A stretch of 64,000 bases of DNA, taken from positions 807,152 through 871,151 of the forward strand of contig CM037875.1 in assembly GCA_021292105.1 (NCBI GenBank), read 5' to 3'. The stretch is from Anadara kagoshimensis (taxonomy: Eukaryota; Mollusca; Bivalvia; Arcoida; Arcidae). Each line of letters begins with the position of its first letter. Position 1 is the stretch's first letter. The position numbers and the translations under genes are program-made. Under the pieces are notes generated by a model that saw nothing but the letters and a program-made list of their open reading frames with translations, was not told the origin of the DNA and made no database searches. Positions 51,443-63,427 of this stretch are shown piece by piece.

Positions 51443-51955
51443 TTGGCTAATTCAGACCATTCTCAATTTTAATTGGCTATTCCAGACCATTTTTTATTGC
51501 GATCAGCTACTCCAGACAGATCTTGATTCCCATTGGCTACTCCAGACCGTTCTCTATTTCATTTGGCTATTCCAGACCATTTTTTATTACGATCAGCTAC
51601 TCCAGACAGATTTTGATTCCCATTGGCTACTTCAGACCATTCTCAATTTAGACTGGCTACTCAAGACTGTTTTGATTCCGATCAGCTATTCCAGACACAT
51701 CTTGATTGCCATTGGCTACTCCAGACTGTTCTCTATTTCTATTGGCTACTTAAGACCATTTTTGATTCTGGTCAGCTACTCCAAGAAGTTCTGAATTCCG
51801 ATTTTTTACTCTAAACTGTTCTTTATTCGGATTGGCTACTCAAGACCATTTTTTATTCCGGTCAGCTACTCCAAACAGTTCTGGATTCCCATGTTCTACT
51901 CCAAACTGTGGCTGCTCCCGGCCGCTCTTGATTTCCATTGGTAACTCCAGACAGT
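51443..51955. repeat. 30-bp minisatellite in the 3' UTR, ~17 units
   Basis: GGCTACTCCAGACCATTCTT-type units with a 30-bp period (51445, 51475, 51505 and so on), diverged by about 15-25 percent. Confidence 0.9.
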
Positions 51956-52529
51956 TGACTGGGATATAATACACCATTACTTCACTCCACTCTTTTTATA
52001 TTATCATACCCCCCCCCCCCCCCCCCCTTACACAAATATATACCTAGTTATATATTTTACAGATTTGTTATTTATATGATTTTAGGACAGTGGTGATGCC
52101 TAAAACCTCTTAACTTGAATTTATACCTTTTAACAGAAGAGTTCCTCAACCCTAATCCATAAAAACGTGTATTTATGCAATATTAATCAGATTTTATCAA
52201 AATAAATGGATAACCACAGCCTTAAACCTCTATATTTAGAAAAAACCTTCAACTCTAATTGATTATAAAACATCAAGTGCTACAATTAACCCTAATCTGT
52301 GGTTATATTTAGACAAACCTTCAAGTCTGATCGATTATAAATCTGCCAAGTGTTACAACAGACCTTAATCTATAGTTCTATTTAGTCTCACTGTTTATAA
52401 AACTGCCAAGTGTTACAACAGACCTTAATCTATGGTTATAAATATGCCAGATGTGTCAACAGTAGTAAAATCCCAGTTGTTAAATGTCTTCTTCGTCTGT
52501 CATCTTGACTAGTGTTTTGGAACTTTGGC

Positions 52530-52535
52530 AATAAA
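52530..52535 (+). terminator. Candidate poly(A) signal
   Basis: AATAAA with a GT-rich downstream stretch at 52549-52560. It would give a 3' UTR of about 2 kb for the receptor gene. Confidence 0.45.
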
Positions 52536-52636
52536 TTGTAAATTAATCTTGTGTTTGTTATTGATATAAAGGTGTTAAGGTGTAAATAGTGAAAATTTAC
52601 CTGGTAGAAAAAGTTGTGTAAATACTATTTATGCTG

Positions 52637-52835
52637 TATACAGTGCAGACCTATCAAAATCTTAACACTGAGCTAACAAAAAGCAGTGGAAGCTCAGCTG
52701 TCAAATGACCGAGATATGTATAGCTAGACCAAGAAAAGCTGCCTAGCAGAAATAGAAAGCAGCAGCTGATTTGCCACTTATTAATTCATTAGCTTAGTTT
52801 TAAACTTTGGACAGGTCTGTACTGTATCTGTATAC
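52637..52835. mobile_element. MITE, CAGACCTGTC family (copy 2)
   Basis: TACAGTGCAGACCTATCAAA and TTAACACTGAG on the left; TTTTAAACTTTGGACAGGTC and TGTACTGTAT on the right. Shares both ends with 20699-20925. Confidence 0.65.
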
Positions 52836-53084
52836 AGAGATGATGTAATGTAAAACTTAAGAAAGTTGTTTTAAATGTCAAGAGGCTTGAAATATTAAAC
52901 ATAGAGCTTGTTAAAATGTACCTGATATTGGTAAAAGCCACAAAGAAAATGCTGCAAACCAGTATACATGTATATAGAAACAAATAAGTTACAAGAGGAG
53001 TGCAATAGTAACATCTGATTATAAAACACCGACTTTGAATGATCACTGGACATTATAATGTAATGATATCCAGTAGTGTGGTTG

Positions 53085-53296
53085 AGTTGAACATAATGAT
53101 GGATTAGTCTATTAAAGAACTTTTGAAGGTTCCAACCCCACTGGGCACAGATCCTAGTGCAAGAATGTTTTGCCAGTTTGTTTGCTGTAGATTGTGGTTT
53201 TCTCTGGGAACTCTGGTTTCCTCCATCATCCTAGAACTAACTCTGATATAAGCAAAATATATTGACTTGTACATAAAATCTCAATTACTTCATCAT
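53085..53296 (+). mobile_element. tRNA-derived SINE, head diverged
   Basis: Body GCACAGATCCTAGTGC, TTTTCTCTGGGAACTCTGG and TTTCCTCCATCATCC, then tail TCTGATATAAGCAAAATATATTGACT. Confidence 0.6.
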
Positions 53297-53299
53297 CAC

Positions 53300-56200
53300 T
53301 GAATTGACTGTCTCTACAAAAATGAAAACATGTAAAACTCCATTGCTCTATTGCTGCCATGAAGTGCAAACAAAACCTATTAATATTGTTGTGGCTCTTG
53401 CAAATGGACAAAAATATTCCATAACATTTTTAACACAAAATGTTTGGACATTTCCAGGTGAAAATTTAATAAGTATTTTGTTGGATGAAATAACAAACTA
53501 TAAAATTAATCAGTATAAAATGTTTTTAATTTCATTGTTTTGTTTAAATAATTTCTGTTTATTATATTGGCACGACCCTTATATATAATAACTATATTAA
53601 CATTACAAGTGTAATAAGTTATTAGAAAAATCTGATGAAAGACAATAGGCCGAATTGTCTGCCTTTACTATTGTAAGTCACTTTTGATATTGCTGACAGA
53701 TAATTCGGCCCAGAAAGACAAAAGATAGGGTGATTGAGAGGGAAACCCTAAGTAAATGTCATGGCAACAAAGTATGGTCAGTGGACTAGTGCTTACTGCC
53801 TTTGATTGTAAAATTTGATTCTTTCATTTGGTACATATTCAATTGTGGGCTAATGAAAAGGTTTATCAAAAGTCCATTAATGCTAAAAGTGCATAGACCC
53901 CGTTACATCGTCTTGATTCTTATTTAGAATGATGTCAGTATCTAGGGTTTCTAGATAGCGTCTTCACACAGTAAAACTACATGTATAATCTAATTTTCTC
54001 CGCCTAAAAACTGCAACTGTATTATGTTTAATGAACTCTTGGTTGCCATGGCAAAGCTCAAACAAGATGAACATGTATACACATTAGACACACAATGATT
54101 AAATGATTTTTGTCATAAATTATTCAATCGACTCATGATCTGTGACATTTAAAATGAGGGCACCCTAGGCGGAGCAACATACCTCTGTATCGCAATTAAA
54201 CAGTTTGTACAAACATAAAGATTGCGAAAAATACGATTAACATTTCAAAGGGGTATAACTCTGAGATTTGCACAGTTACCTCCCCTTCTGGCACACACAA
54301 TGTCAAATATCAAGTTTAGCTGGAGGAGTAGGCGGGACAAACGGAAGGCAGACAACGATCTACCCATAATGCGTCCCGTTTCTATGGGTGTATAGCAAAA
54401 ATAAATCAAAAAGAAAGGAAAAACTCTGCAAGCATGGTTCTGGTATGACAATTTTTTTAAAGTTTGACCGAGTTTGCCAAACTTTATGAAATATTTCTCC
54501 CAAGTTAAACCATTTATTCTAGATATTACATACACCAAAAGTTGTCAATCAATAAAAACAGAACATAGTACTCGTGGATCTTGTAACAGCATTTAACAGT
54601 GTAGTTATACCGTCAAAATAAAAATAATGACGGCATCGGGTCCGAACGAATTATCCGAGCCGAACATCGGATGATGTCATCAAGTTTCTCGTCTTGAAAA
54701 CATTAAAAATTATATTAAAAACGTTTATTATTTTTACTCCTAAGTAAATCACAAAATGATTAAACCCTCCCTCCCAGCTGTACGGATGACAAAATAGACA
54801 AGGCTGCGAGTCCATTATCCGACTTCTAAATTGAAATATCAAAGGTCGCAAAACAACCTTACTTCTAAATTAAAATGTGTTGTCTTATACAATAACGGCA
54901 GATTGATGTTTCAGAATATAATTTGAACCAACCTAAAATTACTCTGATTGCTACTGCGTAATAATGTTTTGGTGATCAGCTGTGATTGGAAATTCACGCA
55001 AAACCTGTTATACGTGATTGACGAGCGACATCTGGCGAATGAATAAACATGATTTATCATGACGACACGATAATGTTTAAAGGGCAACTTTATGTAGGAC
55101 TCTCAAATACTAATTTTGATATTTAAATACTGTTAAATGTAATTTTAATTCAGATATAAAAGAAGAATATTTACATTACTTTACACTTGTAAAAAATTCC
55201 CTGACTAAATAATTTAACTTATGATAAAGCTTAACGTATTGTGTACTTTTGTCTTGATTGGGTACATTTTCCAGAAAAACTTTTGTCGACTAGCGTAAAC
55301 ACGGCATAGATAAATTCTTTACAACGCAAAATAGCAAAAAATTGAAACCAACCGTTTCATCACATGTTTTAGAATTTTTTATCATGCCGCAAAACTGCAT
55401 TAGAAACATTTTAACAATAATGGCAAACTTGATCGAGTATTAAACTCCGTGTAAATTAAAATGGCACAAGTAACTTTCGGGCAAAATGAAATAGATGAAA
55501 TGTGATTGTTATACAGATCCAACCGTCAATAATTTAAAAGGTCCCTTGCATATAAGTTAGGTAGGCACCAGTTTTTATGCATACGCATTGTTTCGCAGAT
55601 TCTATTATGCATGCAATATATTCCGATAAGAGACCGCCGAACCTATACTGGAGCTCTTAAATTCAATCTTTTACCATTTGCTTTCCTCGTAAAAAAACAA
55701 AATTAAAACTCGTTGATTATGTCATTTGAAAAATGGTTTTTGGGTAGAAAACTTTGAAAATACTAAAACGAACAAACTCCTACAAGGAACCTTTAAAATT
55801 ATGCGTTGGACCTGTACAATAATGGTATCATTGATTGAGACAATCGGTATTCCTCGGTAAAACTCGTAATTCCCGTGGCGAGTATTGATCATCGAGTTTG
55901 GAGGATTGAAACAATCGGTAATCCTCGCTGACAAAACTCGTGATTCTCAAGCAATGCTGAACACTTAGACCGGTGCATAGACGCCAATATCTTAATTAGA
56001 AAAAATTACAATTACAAATATTATTTTTTTATACAAAATATCCACAATTATAGTTAGTCAAAAAGCAATGGATTCCTCGTAGGTTTTTGGGCTGCGTGTG
56101 CCATAGTTACCAACTATTTTGTTATTCAGAGTCCCTAATTTATCTGAACCGTTCAATGACCAATTGACACAGTATTCGTCCGAATAAATCCACACATAAT

Positions 56201-56737
56201 AAATACGAATGATCAGTCTCCATCGTCTGCTAAAAACTGTGTAATCAATTCGTTGCATTCAAACATGTTTCATATTATCCGTTAATTATATACGAATTCC
56301 ATAAATACTGAAACAGTATAACGGACTTCTGAAGAGGCAAAGAACATAAGAAAACAACATTTCACAAATCATGAACATGATCCTATCAACTACATACAAT
56401 GTATTACGTTTACACCATATATATGACACGTCCATCGCTTCACTTGGAATGAACAACTGAAAGGCGTCCGGAAATGTGAACCGTCTAGATTCAGAACTGC
56501 CCCCTGCATAAAACGATCACCGAATCCTAGGGCCCAACATATGTAGCTATAGTCTACGCTGAATCACAGCTTAATCACATTTGACTTAAAAACTATGAAC
56601 TACCGGGTAAGTACCTGCGGCAACATGTAATACAGCTTTACGTCGCCGATACACGGAATCAAAATCCTGAATATTGCATAATAACTTAATAATATAAAAA
56701 TTAATAATTCCAAAAAAATCCCTAATTTTAATTATCG
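53300..56737. other. Intergenic / 3' UTR region between convergent genes
   Basis: No coding exon supported. Contains an imperfect inverted repeat GCCGAATTGTCTGC / GACAGATAATTCGGCC (about 53650-53716) and a direct repeat GACAATCGGTATTCCTCGG / AACAATCGGTAATCCTCGC (about 55840 and 55912). Some of its right side is presumably 3' UTR of the minus-strand gene. The 97-codon minus ORF at 54245-54538 lacks support. Confidence 0.5.
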
Positions 56738-57519
56738 TTATAAATGCGTTATTTCTATTTCCGGTATATCAATCGCAATCCCGCCATCATCGTCTTCAAA
56801 TGTAGTATCTACTTCTGGTTCACCATTTACGTCACAAGACCCGCTTGATTCTAACCAATCATGGACTCGATTAGAAACCTCCTCTTGAAAATTAAGTTCC
56901 TGTAAAAAGCTTTCTGTTTGTAACTGGTCTCTAGAGAAATGCTCTAATAATTGTCGATGTTTAGGGAGGTCTGGGGCGGAGGCTGACCCCGGTAATGTTC
57001 TCAGGGGTTTATGGAATTCATCGTCAAAATCTTGGGATACGGAGCCACTATCAGGTGTAGGAATAATCACGTGATATGAAGGCGGGCGTAACATATGATT
57101 TGATTGAAGATATTGGTCAGATTTATCACCTGATCGGGTTAAAACAGCCAATGAACTGACTGGTTCATCGTCTTTACTATTTGAATCTATAGATGCTTTA
57201 CTCCATGGTACCGGAAGTGCAACATCGGCGACGCCATTATTATCCTGACTCGGAAACAAATCAAATACTGGAGTTTTAATGTCTTCCTTGACGGCGATGA
57301 CGGTGACTTCCGGTGAAGCATATGGAGATAGTGACTCCTTCAAGTGATTGTAAGATAAATTATCGACCCAAGTGGGTGCCTCAGAGGTACAGGGTTCGTC
57401 ACTAGTAATTAACAGATTAGAGGATATCTGGAGTGCCTGATCCTGTGATAAACGAGTTTTCCAGGGTAATTCCTTCTCAGTGGCTGTCTGTGATGAAGAT
57501 ATCTGCTCATTTTCTGATA
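56738..57519 (-). CDS. Terminal coding exon of the minus-strand gene
   Basis: This 782-nt exon is the longest open stretch in the window and encodes 259 residues plus a stop. Composition (Ser, Asp, Glu, Pro) and a candidate short helix near SRDQLQTESFLQELNF, followed by SNRVHDWLESS, suggest a mostly disordered protein with one or two helices. The acidic end D-T-T-F-E-D-D-D-G-G precedes the PDZ-type C-terminus. The acceptor TTGTATTTTTCAG is strong. Confidence 0.8.
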
Positions 57520-60500
57520 CTGAAAAATACAAGACAAAAGTTACCGTGAATTTTAAGCTGCAAAGTAATTTCATTTCGTCAATGGTTCTTCTGTTAAAAA
57601 CGAAATTCCCACGAATGAACACACTTTTGGCATTTAATAAATGTTGGCCGAGGCATAAAACCCCTTTTCTTAACTAAACGTTTTATTAGTAAAAAACACC
57701 ATGAAACTTTTGACCAAGTATATATACTGGCATAACACAATAGAAACGAAAGGACAGTGCATGGAACAGTCAGTACCGGTATTAAATAAAAAACAAAAAA
57801 ACGCAGATTCATTTTCAATTCACCGTAAACCCCAAAAAAAGAAAAGTAAAAAGTTTGAAACTGAAAAATTAGGTTAATCGCGTGAACTTCACCAGGGAAG
57901 TGAGGTCGTGTGCTCCGGAAGGAACTTGTATATGTTCAATCCCCTCACCTTGTAGAGCATCTAGTGCAGATGTGTCGTCTGCGACTTGTCTCTCATGTTC
58001 TGACTCTCCATTTTGTAACCTCTGGTGTTCTGTTTCACCATTCTTTAGCTTTTCACACTCTGTCTCTCCATTCTGTTGGTTCATCTTTAAAGCAGCTTCA
58101 TCGTTTCCTCGGAAGGATTCGGTGACAATTTTCGACACTGTTACTGACTTGGAATGTTTTTTAAATTCAGGCATTACCTCCGATATTGTGTTTTTCCTAT
58201 GTCTAAACCACTAAAAAGAAAAAGGAAAAAATATTGAAATTAAATTAGAAAAATCCTATAAAATCAAATAACTTAGAATAGTATATGGATACTAACTATA
58301 TACTACTAACTCACTTTTGAATTTTTATAAAATATTTAATTTGACATTTGCTAATTTTTTAATCTTTTTTAAAAAAATAAAGCATTCAAAAAATTAATAT
58401 GTTTTTTTTAATTGTTATAAAATTAAGTATTTAGATGTAAATTTAACATGTGCTAATTTTTTAATGTTTATAAAATTAAGTATTCAAAAATTGGCACACA
58501 TTATTTCTGGCTCAATAAATAAAATTTGTTTTATGAAATTGTATATAGAAATCATATATATATATACTGCACAAAGATGGAAGTGATCAGTTATTAAAAC
58601 TGGGATAGGAAAAAACTCGCATGTTTATGAAAAAGACAAAAAGATGATTAAAAAATTTAAATATTTTATAAAAATTCAAAAGTTAGCAAAAGACAATAAA
58701 ATACCACCTTATATTAAACTGGTCCCTGTGTTTATGAAATGAAATGAAGTTCTAATTTTCCTATTACAGCACGCAAGTAGAACTCGCCACAAATAATTTT
58801 CTAATACATACAATTCTAGTCGAGACAAGGTGGTGTTGTAAGTGTGTGTGAGAAAAATGTGATAAACATACACTGTTAATAGAAGATAAACATATATTAT
58901 GTCAGATGACGTAGTTTTCACACAAAGAATTAAAATTACGAGAATCCTAGTATTATAATAAATGTTAACCCGCCTACTTTAACTCATTGAAATTATTCTA
59001 AAATCGATCCAACATGTCAACAGTCGCTTTATCCAAACTGAAGATCTGATGATGATAGCTAAGGTGTGAACTTAAAATCAATCAATCGAGGAAGAAAAGA
59101 AAGAAAAAAGAATGATAGAGAGAGTGTGGGATGTGAAGGTCATACTTAAGTAGCACAGGTAATGTAAACAACAATACAGAGACTCAGATAAATAATATTA
59201 TTTAAAGGGGACATTTTAATTGATCAGTTTACTCTGTGTGTGTGTGTGTGTGTATGTTTCACTAAGAGAGAAAGAGTGTGTGTTTCACTCCGCGAAAGTG
59301 CGTGTGTGTGTGTGTGTGTGTTGCATATGTGTTTGTGTTTCACTCTCACGGTGTATGCGTATGTGTTTCACTCAGTGTGTGTTTGTGTTTCATGATCACC
59401 CAGAGAGTGCGTGCGTTTCACTCAGTATGTGGGTGCCACGGTGTGTGTTTCAGAGAGATAGAGAGAGAGCATTTAAAGTTTTACATACAGTTTCCACTCT
59501 AGACATCCGACCATATTCTTTACTAAAGCGTCAATGTTTCATAAATGAACATGGTATTCATGAATGATAAGTTATAATGTCATTAACAAGTGAAGGTTAT
59601 AATTATATCTCACACATTGTACTAATGACCCCCATCTGAATCCCTCCCCGTCTGAGGTACTTAGCACTGCAGTACACACGGTATTGATGTGGCTGATCAC
59701 GGCAGGTTGTTATTGAGTTGGCGGTGTATGTGTATATTCACGGTTTACATAGGTGATAGATATGTATAGAACAGACAAAAACACCTTGAGGCAATACACA
59801 CTGGGAACATCTCCAACCATACCGCGCCAGACCGAGTGATATGTTATACAGGATAATATCCAGAACCTATACGTTATTTATGCATCGCTTCATGCTTAAA
59901 ACAAATACAGTAAGCTAATCCGGCGAAATGTGATCTCATTGTCATTATTATGATAGGCAACCAGTCGGAAGACTGAAATTACTGACAGAACAGTCGCCAT
60001 CAATTTCCAGTTGGAACAAGGGCCTAGGTGTTAGGGTGGTTTGACTGGGCACCAGATTACCGATCACAGCGCTTCTCCCCGCTTTGTAGGTTCGAATCCC
60101 ACTCGGGACAGACCTCTGTATCAGAAAGGTTGTCAGATCATTTGCGGTATGTCAATCATCGGTTTTTAGGCACTCCGAAATCATCAATAATCCCGGCTAA
60201 ACTGACCTTCTCGAAATACCGTGTAAGTGATAAAATCTTGAACTAAAAGTAAGTAAACAAACTAAAACTGTCGAGAATCTGGAAACAATCTAACCTACAT
60301 TTCACGGTACAGAAAGCAGGACAATGGACACTTTAACATAATCACAACTTTATATCTATCGTGACATTTTCTTGACTTTTAATTTTGTTACTTTGCCACA
60401 ATTCCCTCTTTTTCTAGACCGAGCTATCTGTCTTAACGATGGTTATTTACTTTCAAGTATTTTTATAAAGTTGCTTGCCATAATTATATCAAAAAGTACC

Positions 60501-62614
60501 TTACTATCGTTAAGGCAGATAGTTCAGCCTTCTCTTATAAGTTAGCTCTACTTTGATTATTTTTTCTTCGACCATCATTTTCAAAACCTTTCAATCCAAG
60601 GGAACCATTGCACCAAGTGCTTACCAAATTAATCTTGACTAAAGTGGACTCAGTGGTCTAAAGGTTACGGACCTCGGCGCCGCTCACAGTCCTGCTCTGG
60701 CATATTTAAACAAATGTATAGTCAAGTGTAAAAAAGGGGTCTCTGGGTGACCAAGTGATCTAAAGGTTACGGACCACAGCTCCTCTCACTGTCTTTGTCT
60801 GGCATATATATACAAATGTATAGCCAAGTGTAAAAAGGGGGTCTCCGGGTGACCAAGTGATCTAAAGTCGTCTCTTTATGGACCATAGCGCCCCGCACTA
60901 AGTTCGAATCCTGAATATTTCATGTACATGTATTATTAATTTTCGTTTTTTATTCTTTTCAGTTTCCATTACATAATGCTTTTTCTAAGAACAAAAACTA
61001 AACGAACCATGCATCTAAACAACCCTATTACAGCGGACGTCAAATTAAGCCATAAAACAGCATTAATCATGTCTACTTTCTACATTAAACGGACCATTTA
61101 TACAAAGGAACCCAGCTAATGTACCATACATTAAGCTAAAGCTTTTAAAAATTGATTTTGAACTTCAAGTTTTGTTGTCTATCAAAATGAAGTGATCATT
61201 ATGATTTTGTAATACTAATTGTAATTGTCTAAATTTGCTGCTAGTTAAAATTTGAAATTCCTCGAAAACTAAGGTTTACTCTCTCATGCAATGTATTTCC
61301 TTAGCTAATTTGGTTGTTTCTTTTTCAAACACTCGACATTCAGAAATAACAGTTACGTGTCTTTCGGATTCGATCCCTGTGTCACGGTAGGAGTGTCACG
61401 GTAGGAGCGTCACGATAATGGACCACCCTGTACATTACAAAGGTAAAAAATCCAGTCAATTTACCTACATGTATAGATACATATCAAGAAGCCACTGTAG
61501 TTCTACTTATATACTTGATGCCGTCGGTGCTAGGGTGGTGGAGACAGTCGGTTCTATGGTGGTAGAGACAGTCGGTGTTAGGGTGGTGGAGACAGTCGGT
61601 GTTAGGGTGGTGGAGACAGTCGGTGCTAGGGTGGTAGAGACAGTCGGTGCTAGGGTGGTGGAGACAGTCGGTTCTATGGTGGTAGAGACAGTCGGTGCTA
61701 GGGTGGTGGAGACAGTCGGTGATAGGGGGTGGAGACAGTCGGTTCTATGGTGGTAGAGACAGCCGGTGTTAGGGTGGTGGAGACAGTCGGTGCTAGGGTG
61801 GTGGAGACAGTTGGCTCTAGGAGGTGGAGACAGTCGGTGCTAGGGTGGTAGAGACAGCCGGTGTTAGGGTGGTGGAGACAGTCGGTGCTAGGGTAGTGGA
61901 GACAGTTGGCTCTAGGAGGTGGAGACAGCCGGTGTTAGGGTGGTAGAGACAGCCGGTGTTAGGGTGGTGGAGACAGTCGGTGCTAGGGTAGTGGAGACAG
62001 TTGGCTCTAGGAGGTGGAGACAGTCGGTGCTAGGGTAGTGGAGACAGTCGGTTCTATGGTGGTAGAGACAGTCGGTGCTAGGGTGGTGGAGACAGTCGGT
62101 GATAGGGGGTGGAGACAGTCGGTTCTATGGTGGTAGAGACAGCCGGTGTTAGGGTGGTGGAGACAGTCGGTGCTAGGGTGGTGGAGACCGTTAGTGCTTG
62201 GGTGGTGTAGGCAGTCGGTTCTAGGGTGGTGGAGACAGTCGGTTCTAGGGTGGTGGAGACAGTCGGTTCTATGGTGGTGGAGACAGTCGGTTCTTTGGTG
62301 GTGGAGACAGTCGGTTCTAGGGTGGTGGAGACAGTCAGTTCTGGGGTGGTGGAGACAGTCGGTTCTAGGGTGATGGAAGAAAACAGCATGCAAACAGACA
62401 TTACTGTCTACACGGATTCGAATTTTAAACAGATGTTTCGAGCCACTCGACTATCGAGGTCTTAGTGGTGTCAGGGGTGTCTTGAAAGATAAGCGTTGGA
62501 ACACTCCAGCACTAGCAGTGTGTACAGTGTGTGGGCGTGTGTGTTACATTGTTCGTTTGCCTCTGTGTGTGTGTGTGCCGTGTGTGTGTATGTGTGTATT
62601 ACATTGTTCATTTG

Positions 62615-62651
<37 letters not shown>

Positions 62652-63225
62652 CGTGTGTGCGTGTGTATTACATTGTTCGTTTGCCTGTGTGTGTGTGCGT
62701 GTGTGTTACATTGTTCGTTTGCCTATGTGTGTGTGTGTGTCACGTAGTTACACGTAACACACTTCTTACCATACCTACAATATTGATTGTCATTGGTTGT
62801 GTATCTATACGCCCTTCCTATATATTAAAATTGTATTTAACTTGTTTTCTTGGTAACAAACAGGAAAAACAAAGAAACAACAAACATAAGGATGAGTAAT
62901 CGATAATAGAATGACGTACACGACTTTATATATATGTACAACAAAAGGAACTTAATTTAATATACCGGTATATGTATAAACTATAAGATTTATATTCAAA
63001 GTAAAATGTAATTTAAATTAAATAAAATTCTTCAATTATGTGAAATATTTGTTGGGTTAAAATGAGAACACGGCACCAGTAACATTGACCTTTGTGTCCC
63101 ACTTATTATTGACTGTCTGTGTAGTATAGTCAATAACTGCACTAACGTGAACAAAGAGATCAAATATATCACATTAATAAATGTAAAATATGAATTAAAA
63201 TACTTTTATAAACACTTACCTTCAT
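56738..63225 (-). CDS. Predicted 349-residue disordered protein with C-terminal PDZ ligand (3 exons)
   Basis: Coding parts: 63220-63225, 57949-58210 and 56738-57519, all on the minus strand. Exon 2 starts after a pyrimidine-rich acceptor with T-G-G in phase 0 and ends at CAAG|GTGAGG (57949), phase 1. Exon 3 starts after TATTTTTCAG at 57519 with two bases and runs to TAA at 56738. Upstream, an exon ending ATGAAG|GTAAGT at 63220 supplies M-K in frame, giving MKWFRHRKNTISEVMPEF. A later in-frame ATG at 58174 is the fallback start. The protein has a basic N-terminus, three N-G-E-T/S-E-C/H repeats, a Ser/Glu/Asp-rich middle (SPYASPEVTVIAVKE, RPPSYHVIIPTPDSGS) and ends E-I-T-H-L, a class I PDZ ligand (T-x-L). 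No known domain recognised; probably a cytoplasmic scaffold or regulator (inference). Confidence 0.6.
57949..58210 (-). CDS. Second coding exon of the minus-strand gene
   Basis: Encodes WFRHRKNTISEVMPEF and the N-G-E repeats (QNGETECEKLK, NGETEHQRLQ, NGESEHERQ), then DALQ at the donor. The frame stays open through the donor to a stop at 57869, so intron retention would give a shorter isoform ending F-T-R-L-T. A weaker alternative donor (CTG|GTGAAG) lies near 57891 but would not keep the phase of the last exon. Confidence 0.7.
58211..59229. other. First intron of the minus-strand gene, proximal part
   Basis: AT-rich, TTTTTAA-rich sequence (58220-58720) with no repeat family or exon recognised. 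Confidence 0.45.
59230..59470. repeat. GT-rich irregular minisatellite
   Basis: GTGTGTGTGTTTCACTC-type units, with TTTCACT about every 25-45 bp. Translations rich in Cys/Val are artefacts. Confidence 0.85.
59471..60027. other. Intron interior with a GC-richer stretch
   Basis: 59620-60010 has less AT and includes a minus-strand ATGGCGACTGTTCTGTCAG with a 34-codon ORF. It could be an alternative first exon of the minus-strand gene, but I see no good donor. Confidence 0.3.
60028..60262 (+). mobile_element. tRNA-derived SINE
   Basis: Head with B-box GTTCGAATCCCACTCGG, body TTTAGGCACTCCGAAATC, tail GTGTAAGTGATAAAATC then TTGAACTAAAAG. Confidence 0.7.
60421..60525. repeat. 23-bp inverted repeat
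   Basis: GAGCTATCTGTCTTAACGAT at 60421 and its complement (three differences over 23 bp) at 60503-60525, loop about 59 nt. Confidence 0.8.
60640..60920. repeat. Tandem tRNA-like SINE heads, ~100-112-bp units
   Basis: CTCAGTGGTCTAAAGGTTAC, CCAAGTGATCTAAAGGTTAC and CCAAGTGATCTAAAGTCG start three successive units that share GGCATATNNNNACAAATGTATAG. They look like SINE heads amplified in tandem. Confidence 0.75.
61520..62375. repeat. 24-bp minisatellite, ~36 units
   Basis: Unit GTCGGTGCTAGGGTGGTGGAGACA with variants (TTCTATGG, GTTAGG, GATAGGGGG). Several units are 1-3 bp short, so no frame stays open throughout. On the minus strand (same as the neighbouring gene) it reads T-V-S-T-T-L-x-P, mucin-like. 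It is in the predicted first intron and most likely non-coding. Confidence 0.92.
62395..62470 (-). mobile_element. SINE head fragment, inverted
   Basis: Minus-strand GACCTCGATAGTCGAGTGGC with B-box AAATTCGAATCC forms a tRNA-like head without tail. Confidence 0.55.
62538..62745. repeat. GT-rich minisatellite
   Basis: TTACATTGTTCGTTTGCC recurs four times (about 62545, 62600, 62670, 62706), joined by GT-dinucleotide runs of varying length. Confidence 0.9.
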
Positions 63226-63400
63226 TTAGATATAAATAACTACACCAGAATTCAAATATTAGAAATGAAAATCCATAAAAATGTAGACGATATCGACATT
63301 TTTCTTGAAGATCGTTTTCTTGGCGTGTGTACTCACTACACACAGCAAGACGAACTGAAAGTCAGTGGGAAAATGTATAATCTATGTTATGTCGTCTTCC
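63220..63400 (-). other. First exon, mostly 5' UTR, of the minus-strand gene
   Basis: The exon ends at a consensus donor (AAG|GTAAGT) whose last six bases are ATGAAG, in frame with exon 2. The 5' limit is estimated as about 30 bp downstream of a TATAAAA motif. The start codon has T at -3, so its context is weak. A 15-codon upstream ORF (63299-63252, beginning M-S-I-S-S-T and ending TGA) and a shorter one precede it. Either could reduce translation or shift initiation to the ATG at 58174. Confidence 0.45.
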
Positions 63401-63427
63401 GGGTGATAAAATAACGAATCAACACGG

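Larger units (their letters stand above)
50523..52555 (+). other. Probable 3' UTR of the receptor gene
   Basis: This stretch follows the stop codon directly and has no competing coding exon. The best poly(A) signal is AATAAA at 52530-52535, followed within 25 bp by a GT-rich stretch (CTTGTGTTTGTTATTG), the usual downstream element. Earlier AATAAA matches (about 50529 and 50679) lack such a clear element but may give shorter transcripts. The region contains a 30-bp minisatellite and a C-homopolymer of about 19 bases near 52009. Confidence 0.5.

Noticed and set aside
54245..54538. 97-codon minus-strand ORF between the two genes
   Set aside because: No family resemblance, no convincing splice or promoter context; length is compatible with chance in this region.
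57869..57948. Direct read-through of exon 2 of the minus-strand gene to its stop
   Set aside because: A consensus donor (CAAG|GTGAGG) at 57949 joins in phase to a long open terminal exon, so the stop at 57869 is more likely intronic. It is kept only as a possible retained-intron isoform.
59220..59567. Cys/Val-rich ORF
   Set aside because: It is a translation of a GT-rich minisatellite.
62482..62899. Overlapping Cys/Val-rich ORFs in three frames
   Set aside because: Open in several frames at once because of GT-dinucleotide repeats.
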